Shown here: one piece after another, positions 1 to 11,430 of the stretch | Layout: each line of letters begins with the position of its first letter | Numbering within the stretch: position 1 is the first letter of the stretch | Assembly: GCA_025617745.1 (NCBI GenBank) | Contig: CM046868.1 | Coordinates: 24,791,608-24,855,607 of the forward strand | From: Heliocidaris erythrogramma | Lineage: Eukaryota; Echinodermata; Echinoidea; Camarodonta; Echinometridae | Length of the DNA stretch: 64,000 nt | Reading direction: 5' to 3' | Translations under genes and position numbers: made by a program | Notes under the pieces: generated by a model | What the model was told of the DNA's origin: nothing | The model's input: only the letters and a program-made list of their open reading frames with translations | Databases searched by the model: none

Positions 1-1729
1 ATTGCATAATGCCTACTCTCATCTTTCATACAGCAATAAAAACCTCCCTCTCACTCTTTCCTTCAGTGAAGTACACCATATTTGTAGAAATGGGAATCTA
101 ATTTACGTAATATACATTTATTATACACTGAACAGCAGAAAGATTTTCTTGTACATGTATTTCCATTATTCATAGTTAATGGCTTATTATCTGTTAAAAC
201 AATGTCACACTAAATTATCACCACTATTTATTTTTAGTTGCTGAATAGTTCACTATAATGTAATAACATGTTTTGTTTCATGACCAACTTTCACTTTTTA
301 TGTTTTGTTAAATAGCGATTATGCTCCTTTTCAATGACATATTTCATTTGAGATGGCGACAGAGGATATCCTTGTTCACTGCAATACTAGGAGAATAGAA
401 TATGTAATTTAGGTACCATCATAAAGTGTACCCGTATTCATAGCTAGAAAAAAATATTTTTGATACCTTATATGAGTACAAATTTACTTATACAAAATAT
501 AAAATATTGTTGTGTATTGTACCCTTCTGTTGTGGCTCAAGAACATTTGTTTTCATTGAAAGATAATGTATTAGAGCACAGATCCATAAATCAGATGTGA
601 AAAATTATTGTTTTGTCTATTGTACCTCAATTTTATCTCCATGTTATAGTTTATTGAGAAAAACAATGACAAAGAAGTGCAGCAAAGTAAATGAAATTTA
701 AGATGAACAATTATCTGTTGTGTGGTCTAGCTATTTGTCAGATTTCTAATACATGTCGGGACATATGTGTGTCTACAATGTAAACATTTTGATGAGTTCA
801 TTGCAACCATTGCACATATACCTGTGAAACTTGTGATACCTTTAAATACAAATGATTGTTAACGATTGTCGATATTCTCTTCTATATATGCTAGATGAGG
901 AAAATGTACCTATCCTCTTAAAAAATGATGGCAGAACAAACTACTAGTTATGTTTCATCACATCTGATATATATATTGATCTATTGAAAGCACATGGGGT
1001 GTACAAAAGTGGGTTACAGAAGTCTTCCAGGTGGATTGTCTTTGTCTGATCTGTGCCGTTAAAGGGATACAATTCTCAAAGGAGCGTTTACCTCTCATGA
1101 AAGTTGAGATTAATCAAGAAAAGAATGTGATAAGATGCATAGTTGCTTACATTAGATGATTTGTACTTTTTTTTTTTTGTAGTGTTTGAATGCATGAGAA
1201 AACATCTGATGCTAAACCTACGGAAGAGTCGATGTGGTATTCTGCGAATTTCATTGTTTGTGCAAACCTGAGTGTGGATATTTCCTTGATCGTCTTAAAC
1301 CACTAGCCCAAAATGCTATTGATGTCTTGTCAAAGACACATATTTGCATACTGTGGTACTGCTACCAGTATATTTAGCAATATATATAATATGTTTAATA
1401 GTTTATGGTGTGTATTGTATGCATATCGTATCCTGTTAATCTTCTCTGCAACAATATATTTCTGAAATACATCATAGTGTTAGCAGAGACAGACAGGCAT
1501 GCAATGGGATGTGGAAGGGCACAACAACCATGTACAGAATTAATGCCCTTGTGAATCTCCAATTAACAATGTAACACCTCAGTCACACTACGAGACCGAC
1601 TCTAAACCAAACAATAGCTGACAACATATTTGCCGTTAAGTGGTAATGCAATTCTTTTTTTCGGTCTGGTGTATGCCTTGTTGGTGTGACTTGGGTATGT
1701 GGCCTAATATTTGGGGGGCACTTGTTTTT
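1..1729. other. AT-rich stretch without recognisable gene
   Basis: No reading frame with family similarity, no tRNA-like box pair and no clear repeat was seen here. The DNA is AT-rich and of low complexity in places. A short TTAAAGGGAT block near 1059 resembles the ends of TTAA-flanked elements found elsewhere in the window, but no partner end was found. Confidence 0.5.
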
Positions 1730-1733
1730 TCAA

Positions 1734-2110
1734 GGTTCGATTTTCAGAAGTTTCATAATTCCAAAGGTTAGTAATTCCGAAACACATATTTCCCATAGGG
1801 TTTCATAATTCCGAAAAAGAAATGGTTCATAATTTCGAACATCTGATGCATTTACTTTGAAGGTTCGTTATTCTGAAGAAATTCCGAAAATGATATGGGG
1901 TTCGTAATTTCAAAAATGAAAAAGGTTTCACATTTCCGAAGGTTCATAATTCCGAAAATGCAATAGATCCCTCCGTAACTTTTCAGAATTTACAAACCTT
2001 CGGAAATATGGACCCTTTTTCATTTTCGGAATTACGGACCGTCGGAGTAACAAACTTTGGAAATATGAACCCTTGGAAAAACGAACGTTCAGAATTATCA
2101 ACCTTTGTAA
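1734..2110. repeat. Degenerate minisatellite, TTCATAATTCCGAA type, reversing orientation
   Basis: A motif close to GGTTCATAATTCCGAA recurs about every 20-30 bp from 1734 to about 1970. From about 1980 to 2110 the same motif appears as its reverse complement (TTCGGAATTACGGACC and variants). The block is therefore a tandem array that folds back on itself. Short reading frames across it are by-products of the repeat. Confidence 0.7.
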
Positions 2111-3600
2111 AAACGACATGTAACCTAATACACTGATGAGTGTCACTGTAGTCTTGTGCCATTGTACCGTGTGCCCCGTTCGTGTGTATAATAATGGAGA
2201 ACCTCCTTCGTTTGTAACTCCTGATATCAATGCAATTATTGGTTTGAATACTATCACTGCTGAGAAAATGTATCATTACCTGTACATATACCATACACGG
2301 AAAAAAAATATGAGTTTCAGTGTTTATATTTAAACACGGTGATTACAGAGAGAGATAAAGGAGCTATATTTCTTTAATAACCAAGGTGTAGGATATTTTC
2401 ATCTTTGGTTGTAATCTGAGACTTTCTAAATAAAAGTATAACCTCAAAAGAACTGAAACTGCTTCTTTTTTGCTTTATTGGGATGGGTGGACCAAATGAG
2501 TAGATATGGAAAAGCATGGCCTTAAACACTTTTCAGTGCATAAGAGAAGATTTGTAGATTAAATAAGCAAAAGAGAGAGAGAGAGAGAAAGAAAGATTTT
2601 GATTGAGACATAAGTGGATGAAAAGGTAAAGAAGCAAATAAATGTATCTAAAGATTTTAAAGACAAGTTTTGAAACTCAAGGGGCATATCTATTCTTAAG
2701 TACAAAAGATTGTACACCCCCACCCCCATGTCCTATTTTTGTTCCTTTGCTTGTTGGCCAATACTTAAGGATAAATTGCTACCAACAATAAAATTAATCA
2801 ACTTTTTTTCTTTGCTTGTCAGAGAATTTTTAGAGTATAAAGGCACCTCCAAAATCTAGTGACGCCTTTTTTACTTGTCAAAATGATTTTTGGAATATTG
2901 TGCCCCCTATTTTACAAAGTCCGAGATCCACTCCTGTGTAGAAGATATCTTAGAAAATGAAATATCGGTATTCAGTTTACTTTGTATTTGTTTTTGCTGG
3001 GTTACATAATCGTGCAATTACAGACATGGCAAGACAGGCAGGAACACACTTCACATATACACTGCCGATTCTATCATCTGAATGGATGACAAGAACAGTG
3101 TAATAGCAGGGCCCTCCATTGTGGAATAGTTTTTAATAGCGCCCTCACAGTCCACAGACTTCGTATGCATGTATTTGTGAAATTTTCCTTTAAAATGTAT
3201 CTACTACGTTTTCATTTCTATTCCTCTTTTTTAAAATGTCGTTATTCAGTTATTCTAATCGCTTCCTCTCTTCTCTCCGTCTGTTTGTTTTTATTTCCAT
3301 GACGACACTCTCAGTGATGAACGAGTTAAAATAGAGGGTAAATCATGTACATTAATATCACGATGGATAGCTCATGTCAGGAGTATTTACATAGTTCCAG
3401 TGTTCTTCCATGGGGTCTTGTGAACATACAACAATATTCTTGTTAACCCGCTGACCACTGAATTCTCTTATTCCGCATAGCCTTAATACAGGAACTAGCT
3501 GGTTCCAATAGGTAGTGGCTTAATTCTTTAATATCGCACCGTCAAAAATACCAACTAGACATAGAAAGTAAAAGTAACACGTTTTTTCCCGGATAAAGCA
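2111..3600. other. Gene-free stretch with a short GA tract
   Basis: A GA-rich microsatellite lies near 2573-2597. Nothing else could be supported as a gene or as a bounded element. Confidence 0.45.
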
Positions 3601-3607
3601 CTTATTG

Positions 3608-3880
3608 ATTCTAGGACAACTACCCCCTGGACAACTACCCCCTAGGACAATTACCCCCCCCCCCCATGACAACTACCCCCAGGACAACTACCCACCAGGA
3701 CAACTACCCCCAGGACAATTGCACCCCGGACAATTACACCCAGGAAATCACTAGAATCCGGGGGTAGTTGTCCTGGGGATAATTGTCCTGGGGATAATTG
3801 TCCTAGGGGTTAGTTGTCCAGGGGGTAGTTGTGCGGGGGAAATTGTCCGGGGGTAATTGTCTAGGGGGTAGTTTCCGGAT
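3608..3880. repeat. Foldback minisatellite of GGACAACTACCCCC units
   Basis: About eight units of 14-18 bp close to GGACAACTACCCCCT run from 3608 to about 3745. After a short spacer, about eight units in the opposite orientation (GGGGGTAGTTGTCC) run from about 3758 to 3880. The arms would pair as a long hairpin of repeated units. A C run at about 3653-3665 has expanded inside one unit. Degenerate relatives lie at about 30359-30540 and 41448-41560. Tandem short units in inverted arms recall the foldback (TU) transposons described from sea urchins; that link is inference. Confidence 0.75.
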
Positions 3881-4108
3881 ATGCTCTTATTGTAAATTTA
3901 GCAAGTAGCCAAGTGAATGTCTGGGAAATAAAGATGCCATGTACGGAGAAAATCAAGATGGGAGGTACACGAGTTAAGAAATACTGAAGCCGCCTACATT
4001 CAATCGCATGAACCCCTTTTGTGTAAACAAAGGGAGTTCGTCCAAGCTTTGCGATTCCTCTGAAATTACGGCGTCCTGGTTCATCGAGAATAATGTAGTT
4101 CATTTCTA

Positions 4109-4221
4109 GTAATTTGTTACATACCTGCGTGACAACCTGATGAGTGCAGGTCGAAAAGCTTCGTTATCATGTCTCTTTTTCGTGCCATATTGAAATTTTG
4201 TAGTACCAGGAAATTATTTAA
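4109..4221 (-). repeat. Dispersed repeat, copy A
   Basis: The reverse complement of this block matches 37440-37550 with only a few differences over roughly 105 bp, including AATTTCAATATGGCACG and ACGAAGCTTTTCGAC. Such similarity implies fairly recent dispersal. It has no coding potential. Copy B is followed by an ATT run, as in many retroposon tails. Confidence 0.75.
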
Positions 4222-4571
4222 ATACTGATAAGTAAACAAACAACAACAAAAGATCTTACTTTTTCCCAGGGGGGGGGGGGGGGCACGATTCGGTTCTTAC
4301 TGCAGTGTGTATTAAATGTATAGCAGGTTTGGATTGGCAGAAAAAATTGTGTGCTCTTCCATTGCCATCTGCCTATGAGATTTTATATCACCATTTATAA
4401 GAATGTGCAAAGGTGAGGGACTAATAATAATAATTTTGTCAAATGTCTAATGACCTCATACTTTAGCATCATCATAACACTTTTTCCTAGGAAACCCCAG
4501 CCCCGGTCTTCTGACGATTGTCTTTCATCCTATTTTTATTGTAAATGTCACGTTTGGGGGGGGGGGGGGTG

Positions 4572-4919
4572 TAGAGCCCACGTAAAAATCTACCACAAAT
4601 GTCATAACACGTCATCCGCGAGTGTATAAAAATAACCACACATGTAAAACATTTCGCAAACAAGTGTAAAAATATGTTTTATCCAATAAAAACATTTTTT
4701 AAAACCTGTTTAACCGCAAATTTAAAAATATCTGGCCTACAAAAATGTCCATTTTTACCACAAATGTCAAAGCATATCAACTGCAATTGTAAAGATAACC
4801 CTCCTGTAATACATGATGGGTGCACCAACAAACAAAATTGATTTTCCAAAAAATTACAAATTACCCCCCCCAAAAAAAAAAAAAAAAAAAAAAAATTAAA
4901 AAAAAATAATAAATAAATA

Positions 4920-4951
<32 letters not shown>

Positions 4952-6302
4952 ACCTGTCCATTGTAATGACGTACCTATACCCCAAAATCAATTTCTAATT
5001 GACAAGTGACCATTACCATTGACACTTTTTTTTCCTAATCGAAATCAGAATAAAATTATTAGCTATTAAAATATTCTGGTTTAAACTGTTGAATGAAATA
5101 CTTTGAATTATACACACGCTTGTTAAATAAAATATCGTTATGGGCGTACAGGCACACTTTCGCGAGGGGAGCTAGCGCCTTTCACCCAAATATCGACTCT
5201 CCAATTTACAATCTATGGGAGCGAGCGAAAATTTTGGCTCTTTATTTAATTTCATCATCAAACTTACATATTCGGGAACCTCGATGCCCAAATATGAGGC
5301 CATTGTTGCCCGAATATCGGAACTTTGAAAATCCCCGCGGGCTGCAGCCCCCAGTCCCCCCCCCCCCCCCCCGGCCTCGTGCGTTTGTGAATAATTAAAG
5401 AATAATTAAAGATAAATCACAGCCTTGGTCAGGGATGGAAATCATTACAGTAACTCTGAAATTTCCCTGTGTGTTTGTTTGTTTGTTTGTTTTTGGTTGC
5501 ATTATCATAATTATAAACGAATTTGATATTTCGATCAATTATGGTGTGCATATTTGGGTAAAACTGGATGCATGGTTTCACACAGAGGGTCGTTCTTGAG
5601 TCCTAAGGGAAAGCCTTCCTATCGGTGAATTTAATTTAACTGTGGGAAAATGATGAATTACAACAAATCAATGCACACTGGTCTTATTAATCTACATATT
5701 AACAGAATTAATATTTACTTCATTATTGTGTTAAATTGTTTTGAACTAGAAATTTTGAGTTTTTTTCCAAAGAATAAAATGAGTTACTAAACTTGAGTTA
5801 CATACGGCTTTGTTATCATTAGATTGAATCGATAACATGGAGGTTTCAGGCGTTTAAGCTTACTCCAACCATTAAAGATTTCATAATTATAAGATCGCAT
5901 AAATGAAGAGTAAAAATTACGTTCAAATATTAAGAGCCCAGTTGAAACAATACTGATAAAATAATTTGTTGTGCTGTATTGCGATTTCGATTGACGGTGA
6001 AAGGGGAAACCACTAGCAAACCACTATATAGTTTAATGAGTTTTTACATTAGTTTGCGTTTTTTACACATGTAGTAAAGAGTCTTTCAATACCATAGGGA
6101 AATGAAAATGTTTACATTTGTTGGCTAAATGTTTTTACATTTGTGGTTAAACACTAGGTTTTTACATTTATGGGTGAAATGTTTTGCATTGTTATTGAGT
6201 TTTACGCTTGTGGATGACATGTTATTACATTAGTGGTTATTTTGACATTTGCGAGTGCAATGTTTTTACATTTGTGGCGATTCTTTCATTTTGTGGGCTC
6301 TA
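4572..6302. mobile_element. Foldback-like element with inverted minisatellite arms
   Basis: The ends carry a perfect 10-bp inverted repeat, TAGAGCCCAC at 4572-4581 and GTGGGCTCTA at 6293-6302. Inside each end is a degenerate tandem array with a 24-30 bp period built on CCACAAATGTAAAAACAT (left, to about 4830) and its reverse complement TTTTTACATTTGTGG (right, from about 6060). The arrays face each other across about 1.2 kb. That middle holds an A run, an ATT run (4903-4950), a C run (about 5358-5373) and no open frame of note. This is the layout of a non-autonomous foldback element. Confidence 0.6.
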
Positions 6303-7010
6303 TAGGGTTTATTTGTTTGTTCGTTTTTTGTGTGTTTTTTCATTTTATTGAGGGTCTTAAAGAAAATTTGTTAGGTATTTCATGAGTTATTAGTAGAATA
6401 ATGGTTGAATGGACATCTGTAACTAATGTTTTGGAAAATGATAGAAAATAAGAAAATGAACCCATTTTTCGATATATACTATTGCTATTTAGCATGATGT
6501 TTAGTGTCAAAATATCTGCTCAGAATCAGAGCCTTTGTATTGTATAAGCGTTTTTGAAAGCTCTCATTCATTTATAAATCTCGATTTTTAAAAGCAAACC
6601 GTCCCCCATTCTACAGCATATGCCTGGCTATGAATATGATAATTATACACTAGTCCTAAATATTTGTGATCCATGATAACTACATACTACTAGTACTTAT
6701 ATTATGTAGTGGCATGGTCAGTCAAATGCGCGCACATTTTGGGCGGCGGAGCTGGCCGCACCTCCGACACTGAGCATAAATGTATTAATAAGCGATATCC
6801 CTGCGCTATACCTTGGGGGAAATACCATACCTTTCCCGCTCCTAATGCCAGACTTCCTTCTTATAGTCTCTTGAACATAAATAAGGAAATAACTAGAAAT
6901 AGGTCCAAAAGTGGTACATAAATAGCGTAACGGGATTACGAACTATCATTTTAAGAAAGAAAATCATAAAATATAAGGTTGGCCAATAACAGTCTGACAG
7001 TTAACTAGAA
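6303..7010. other. Gene-free stretch
   Basis: No coding similarity or repeat structure was recognised. A slightly GC-richer patch at 6710-6860 gives a short open frame with no recognisable domain. Confidence 0.4.
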
Positions 7011-7011
7011 T

Positions 7012-7325
7012 CAGGAAGTTTTTGCGTTTCTGAAGACAAATGAAAATCGGTCAATTCTAAAAATAAAACTTCTTTATGTCTGTTTGTTGAGGTTGCACTC
7101 TGATGTTGGTGAATGCTCTTGACTCTCATACAAGAGATCCCGAGAAGGTGGTTTGCCCACATTTTGTAGCTCTCGACCCAGGTGTTGATGGGTATACCTG
7201 ACAATGATGGGGGTAATAACAATTGCAGGGCCCGCAGGAAGAGCAGTATTAATACCGATGTGGCTATACCCTAGATAAATAAGACCAAATTATTATTATT
7301 ATCATCATCATCATTATTAGAATCA
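7012..7325 (+). mobile_element. SINE, family 1 (copy at 7 kb)
   Basis: This block matches 32787-33062 in order: CAGGAAGTTT, TTCTTTATGT, TCTTGACTCTCA, CTCTCGACCCAGGTGT, then a GATAAATAAG block and an ATT/ATC tail. The conserved CGACCCAGGTGT stretch and the simple 3' tail are typical of tRNA-derived SINEs in marine invertebrates. The B box is eroded in this copy but intact in the 32.8 kb copy (GGTTCGATCC). Confidence 0.7.
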
Positions 7326-7330
7326 CATTA

Positions 7331-9270
7331 GAAAATAATCGACCTTATAGTGTAGGGTCTACATGGAATATCTTAGAAAATAGTTTACATTATGAATCAG
7401 ATAGCCATCGGATAGCCATTGAATAGCCATCGGAAAGCCAAGACAGCTTTCACAAAACGAGACTGGAATATGTTTTGGACAATGATGATATATTACTTAA
7501 ACTTGATCTATACGGATGGGTAATTTTTTTCATCAAAGAATTATTTCATTTCTTTTCGAGGGGCACTTTGGTTGAATTTTTTTTTCTAAGGCATACGGGC
7601 ATCCCTATTTATGATAAAATTCCATGTATAATAGAAAGTGTTCTACCGGTACTTGCAATTGCTGTGCTACCTCTTGATCTTCTTGCCAAATGCGTCATGT
7701 CCATGTATCTGTCTTCTGATTATATGGTGTATTAATTTATGATATTATTTACTAAAACTTCAAATTTCAAACTTGATTAAATTGTATGTTTTATATATAT
7801 TATATACAGCCATGGAAAAATTTATTAGACCAAGAATGGTTACTGAAAGTGATATATTTGTGGTAAGAAGGAAATAAAATATCATAAAATTAGCAAGGTA
7901 CAATTGCTGGAATTTGTTATTCATTCAATGAAATACAAAGACAAATCATTTTCATTAGTTTGAATGCATATTACAGTACCTTTATTACAGAAGCTTGGTC
8001 TAATAATTTTTTTCCAGGGCTGTATATACTTATTTTACATTAAATTATCAAATAATAGCATCATCAACTTCAAAGTCAACAGAGTCTTCGTATGTCATTT
8101 TACTCCCAATGATTCTCAAAAATTCTCTAAGAAAATCAATTTCATTTTTTTTCTTCTAAATTATGCCAGATTGTGTCAGATTATGCTAGGCGTAATGCTA
8201 AATGCTCAAAGTGCCCAAATTATGCTAGAAAGCATATATAGTTATACCAACTCTGGCAACTGTGCCCAAAACTCTAAGACTAGATCAAGTACGGCCAACA
8301 AAGGGAAATCGGACCAGTAATTCGTCACCGCAATTTTCGGTTAATTTTGCGGTTGTTCCATGCACTTCTCCAAATAAAGATATCGAGGTTGCCGTTTATT
8401 TGTACTTCCTAGGTGATCGCCCCCCTATTCCAGAAAAAAAACCGCATTCAATATAGATAATAAACCACAGGTCTGTCCACAACAATGTAGGGTCTCTTTT
8501 ATTGCACGTGTATATGTCTATTGTAAAGAATCGAGTAAATAATGTGTAAGGTGTTGGTTGAATTCCCCTAAATTGACTTCCCACACCTCTAAGATTTAGT
8601 AATGCACCCCTTGAAGGGTATTTTTTTTAAATTAGAAGAAAAAGAAATTCGTCTTATGAAAGTCAGAAGGTCGCTAAAGCTGTCTTCGTTAAATCATATC
8701 AATTAATGCCCTTTTGGCTCTCAACAGACAATTAGATTTCAGATTTCAGATTTAGATTTTATTTCATTACACTTTCATTTTTCAAAGCATGCAATTGTAT
8801 AAGTGTTATTAATTACCAAAGAATGAAATTACTCATTTCCATTGTGTTGATAACATTATGTTTGCGACAATTATGACTGTTACATGCAAAAAATTTATTG
8901 AGTAATTGAGTGAGTATAAGTGAGTAATTGAGTGAGTGATTGATTTGATATTATTATTCATCATTGGGTAAATAGCTAGAATGATACTAATTATATACAA
9001 ACATAATACATGTTACACTATGGAAACCCTGTCAAAATTATTCAAAGATGTCGCAAAATGAGGAGTTATGTAAGTTGCAAATCTATAAATGCCAACATTA
9101 TTATAAAAGGTAATACGAAATTAGTCAAACAACATGACAAAACAAGCAGTGATTATCAAACTTTAGACCTATCTCCAAAGCTGTCTACGAAACTTTTTTT
9201 TAATATCATGTTCAGGTGTTGTTGTATAGTATTCATGATTATACTAGCCCTAATTACGTTCACTATCTAG
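7331..9270. other. Gene-free stretch with minor repeats
   Basis: Three to four copies of an ATAGCCATCGG unit lie at about 7399-7440, and a loose ATTATGC repeat at about 8160-8240. Several frames of 60-118 codons are open but are low-complexity, and none resembles a known family. Confidence 0.4.
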
Positions 9271-9281
9271 ACTTGAATTGT

Positions 9282-9375
9282 TTGATTGATTGAATGTTTG
9301 ATTGATTGACTGATTGATTGATTGTTTGATTGATTGATTGACCGATTGGTTGATTGATTGATGGATGGATGGATG
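9282..9375. repeat. GATT/GATG tetranucleotide microsatellite
   Basis: Imperfect GATT units run from about 9282 and pass into GATG units near 9359-9375. Confidence 0.85.
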
Positions 9376-11430
9376 ATATGATTTAAAACGCTTCGTCGCT
9401 CTTCTCCCATAATTAAGAACAGGTACTATGTGATCCAAACCAGGTACCTTTTTTGTTTTAGCGGGTGTCTATATTTAACTTCGGGCTATCCCCACTTATA
9501 GGCCTATATATATATATATAATTATAGCAAACGCAAAATTATGAAATAAAAAAGAGAAACGAGAACATGATTGTATATTCTATTTGTTACCGAATAACTA
9601 TTTTGCTTTGTATATTAATAAAATCAGGATAGATGAGAAACGAAACCGAATTGAAAAATGATTAAAAAAAAAAAACATGAATACGGAATTCTAGCATCAT
9701 GTTCTATTTTGAGGCATGCAGCTTGTAATAAAAATAATTGGTGACTTTTGAGCCAAGGAATAATGATTGATGTCATTCACAATCATTATGTAGCATTTCA
9801 AGTGAAAGTTGTATATTGACGGGGACATTACTTCAGTACTCGGGACGGGTTACGACATGAAATGTAACCCAAGACTACAGAGCAACCTTCACTCACATGC
9901 CAAGATGAATCACTTTCATAACTTCAAATTTTCTCATCATTCAAGACCAGTCCTGTGTTGGGCAAGAAAGTTATCGTGACGAAATTACAATGCCTGAGAG
10001 AGAGAGGGAGAGAGAGGGGCGGGGTGGGGGCGTTAGTGAAAGACTATAGAGAGTGACTGGGAAGGAGAAAGAAAAGGAGAGAGAGAGAGACAGAGATTGA
10101 TGGAGTGAGAAGGAGAGAGAGAGAGGGGGTGTATAAAAGAACAGTATTGAGAAGAAAGAGAAAGCGATAGAGAATAAGAGAGGGGAAAAAAAAGAGTCGG
10201 AGAGAGGGGAATGAAGACTAGACGGACAAATAGACAGAGACATGTGCAGGGGCGTTTGCGTTCGAATTTTCTAAAAATGCCCCACTGCAGGCGAATGAGG
10301 GGCTTATATCGTTCAAATTTGGCAATAGTTTGCCGAAATCCTAAAAAAGTCACACATTTTTAGTTTGTCAACAACGGGGGCTTCAGTTTACCTATAGGAA
10401 AGAATTCCTTTCAACAAAGTTCAAGAAAAATGTGTCTAAAAGGAACCGTGACAGAAGAAGGGAGAAAAGGGCCTTGCCCGTTGAAATGTTTTTCCAACTG
10501 ATTTTACAGGTAGGAGTAGGATTTTCACATCATATATAAATGAAAATCAAGGATATTTATGTTAACACGCAAATGAGCAGGAAATAATACTTTCTTTGTT
10601 TATTGTTCATTTGTTTGTTGTTCCTCATATTTTCTCTTTTAGATATATTTGTTTGAAGAGGTAGGGGTTTTCAAAATATATTGCGCAATTCCACATGATT
10701 GTTTGACCTCAATCGAATAATCCGTCTTATTTAACCCTTGTCCAGCACGGAAATTCCCATTGCAATAGGGAATTCCCAAGTCATGTAAAAATCCCCGACT
10801 CGCAATTACATGTATATACATTGTGCTAAATATAGTGCATTCCGTCATCAGTGTGTGCGTTAATTGCACGCGCACGTTCTATTGTAGTCGTCGAGCTCAT
10901 ATCGATCCGAAGTAGGTCAGGGTTGCACGAATCAGAATACGCGTAGTCTTTGCGTACAGACTTGATTATCAGAACTAGGTTATTAATCGAATTGTTTTCG
11001 GGGGTTGGAATATTGCTAAATGTTATATTTCGTTGTCAGCGTCTGTTCCATGAACTAATACAAGAACTATAAACTACCAGATCATACAAGGTTTCAATAG
11101 GAAAGTAGGAGAAAGGAAAAGTATGGCAAAATGAACATGGTGAAAATGAATAAAGTGAAAGAGAGAAATATATAGAGAGAGAGAGAGAGAGACAGAGGGA
11201 CAGATCAGACAGAAGGAAACTTGAAAAGGGCAAATAAACACAAGACTGTACTATTCATATTATGTTTGTGGGTGTTTTTTTTAAAACCCCTTTATATGTA
11301 TTTTTTTATTGAGATTTTTTTTCTTTTTTTTTCATTTGGCACAAGTTCCATGTAATAGTACACACTTATACGAACGATCTCCACAGGAGACAGTATCATT
11401 AACTGGATAGCATGTGTAATACGTCAAATA
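9376..11430. other. Gene-free stretch with GA-rich purine tracts
   Basis: A long purine-rich region with GA runs spans about 9994-10220, and a shorter GA run lies at 11176-11192. The Ser/Leu-rich frames on the minus strand are translations of these tracts. No gene could be supported. Confidence 0.5.

Noticed and set aside
4130-4175. Hammerhead-ribozyme-like CTGATGAG...CGAAA in the dispersed repeat (also near 37500 in reverse).
   Set aside because: The segment between the two core words cannot form stem II, and no UH cleavage site with matching stem I and III was found. The visible pairing (ACCTGC with GCAGGT) is not the hammerhead fold.
9971-10353. Long Ser/Leu-rich minus-strand frames.
   Set aside because: They translate a GA-rich simple-sequence tract.
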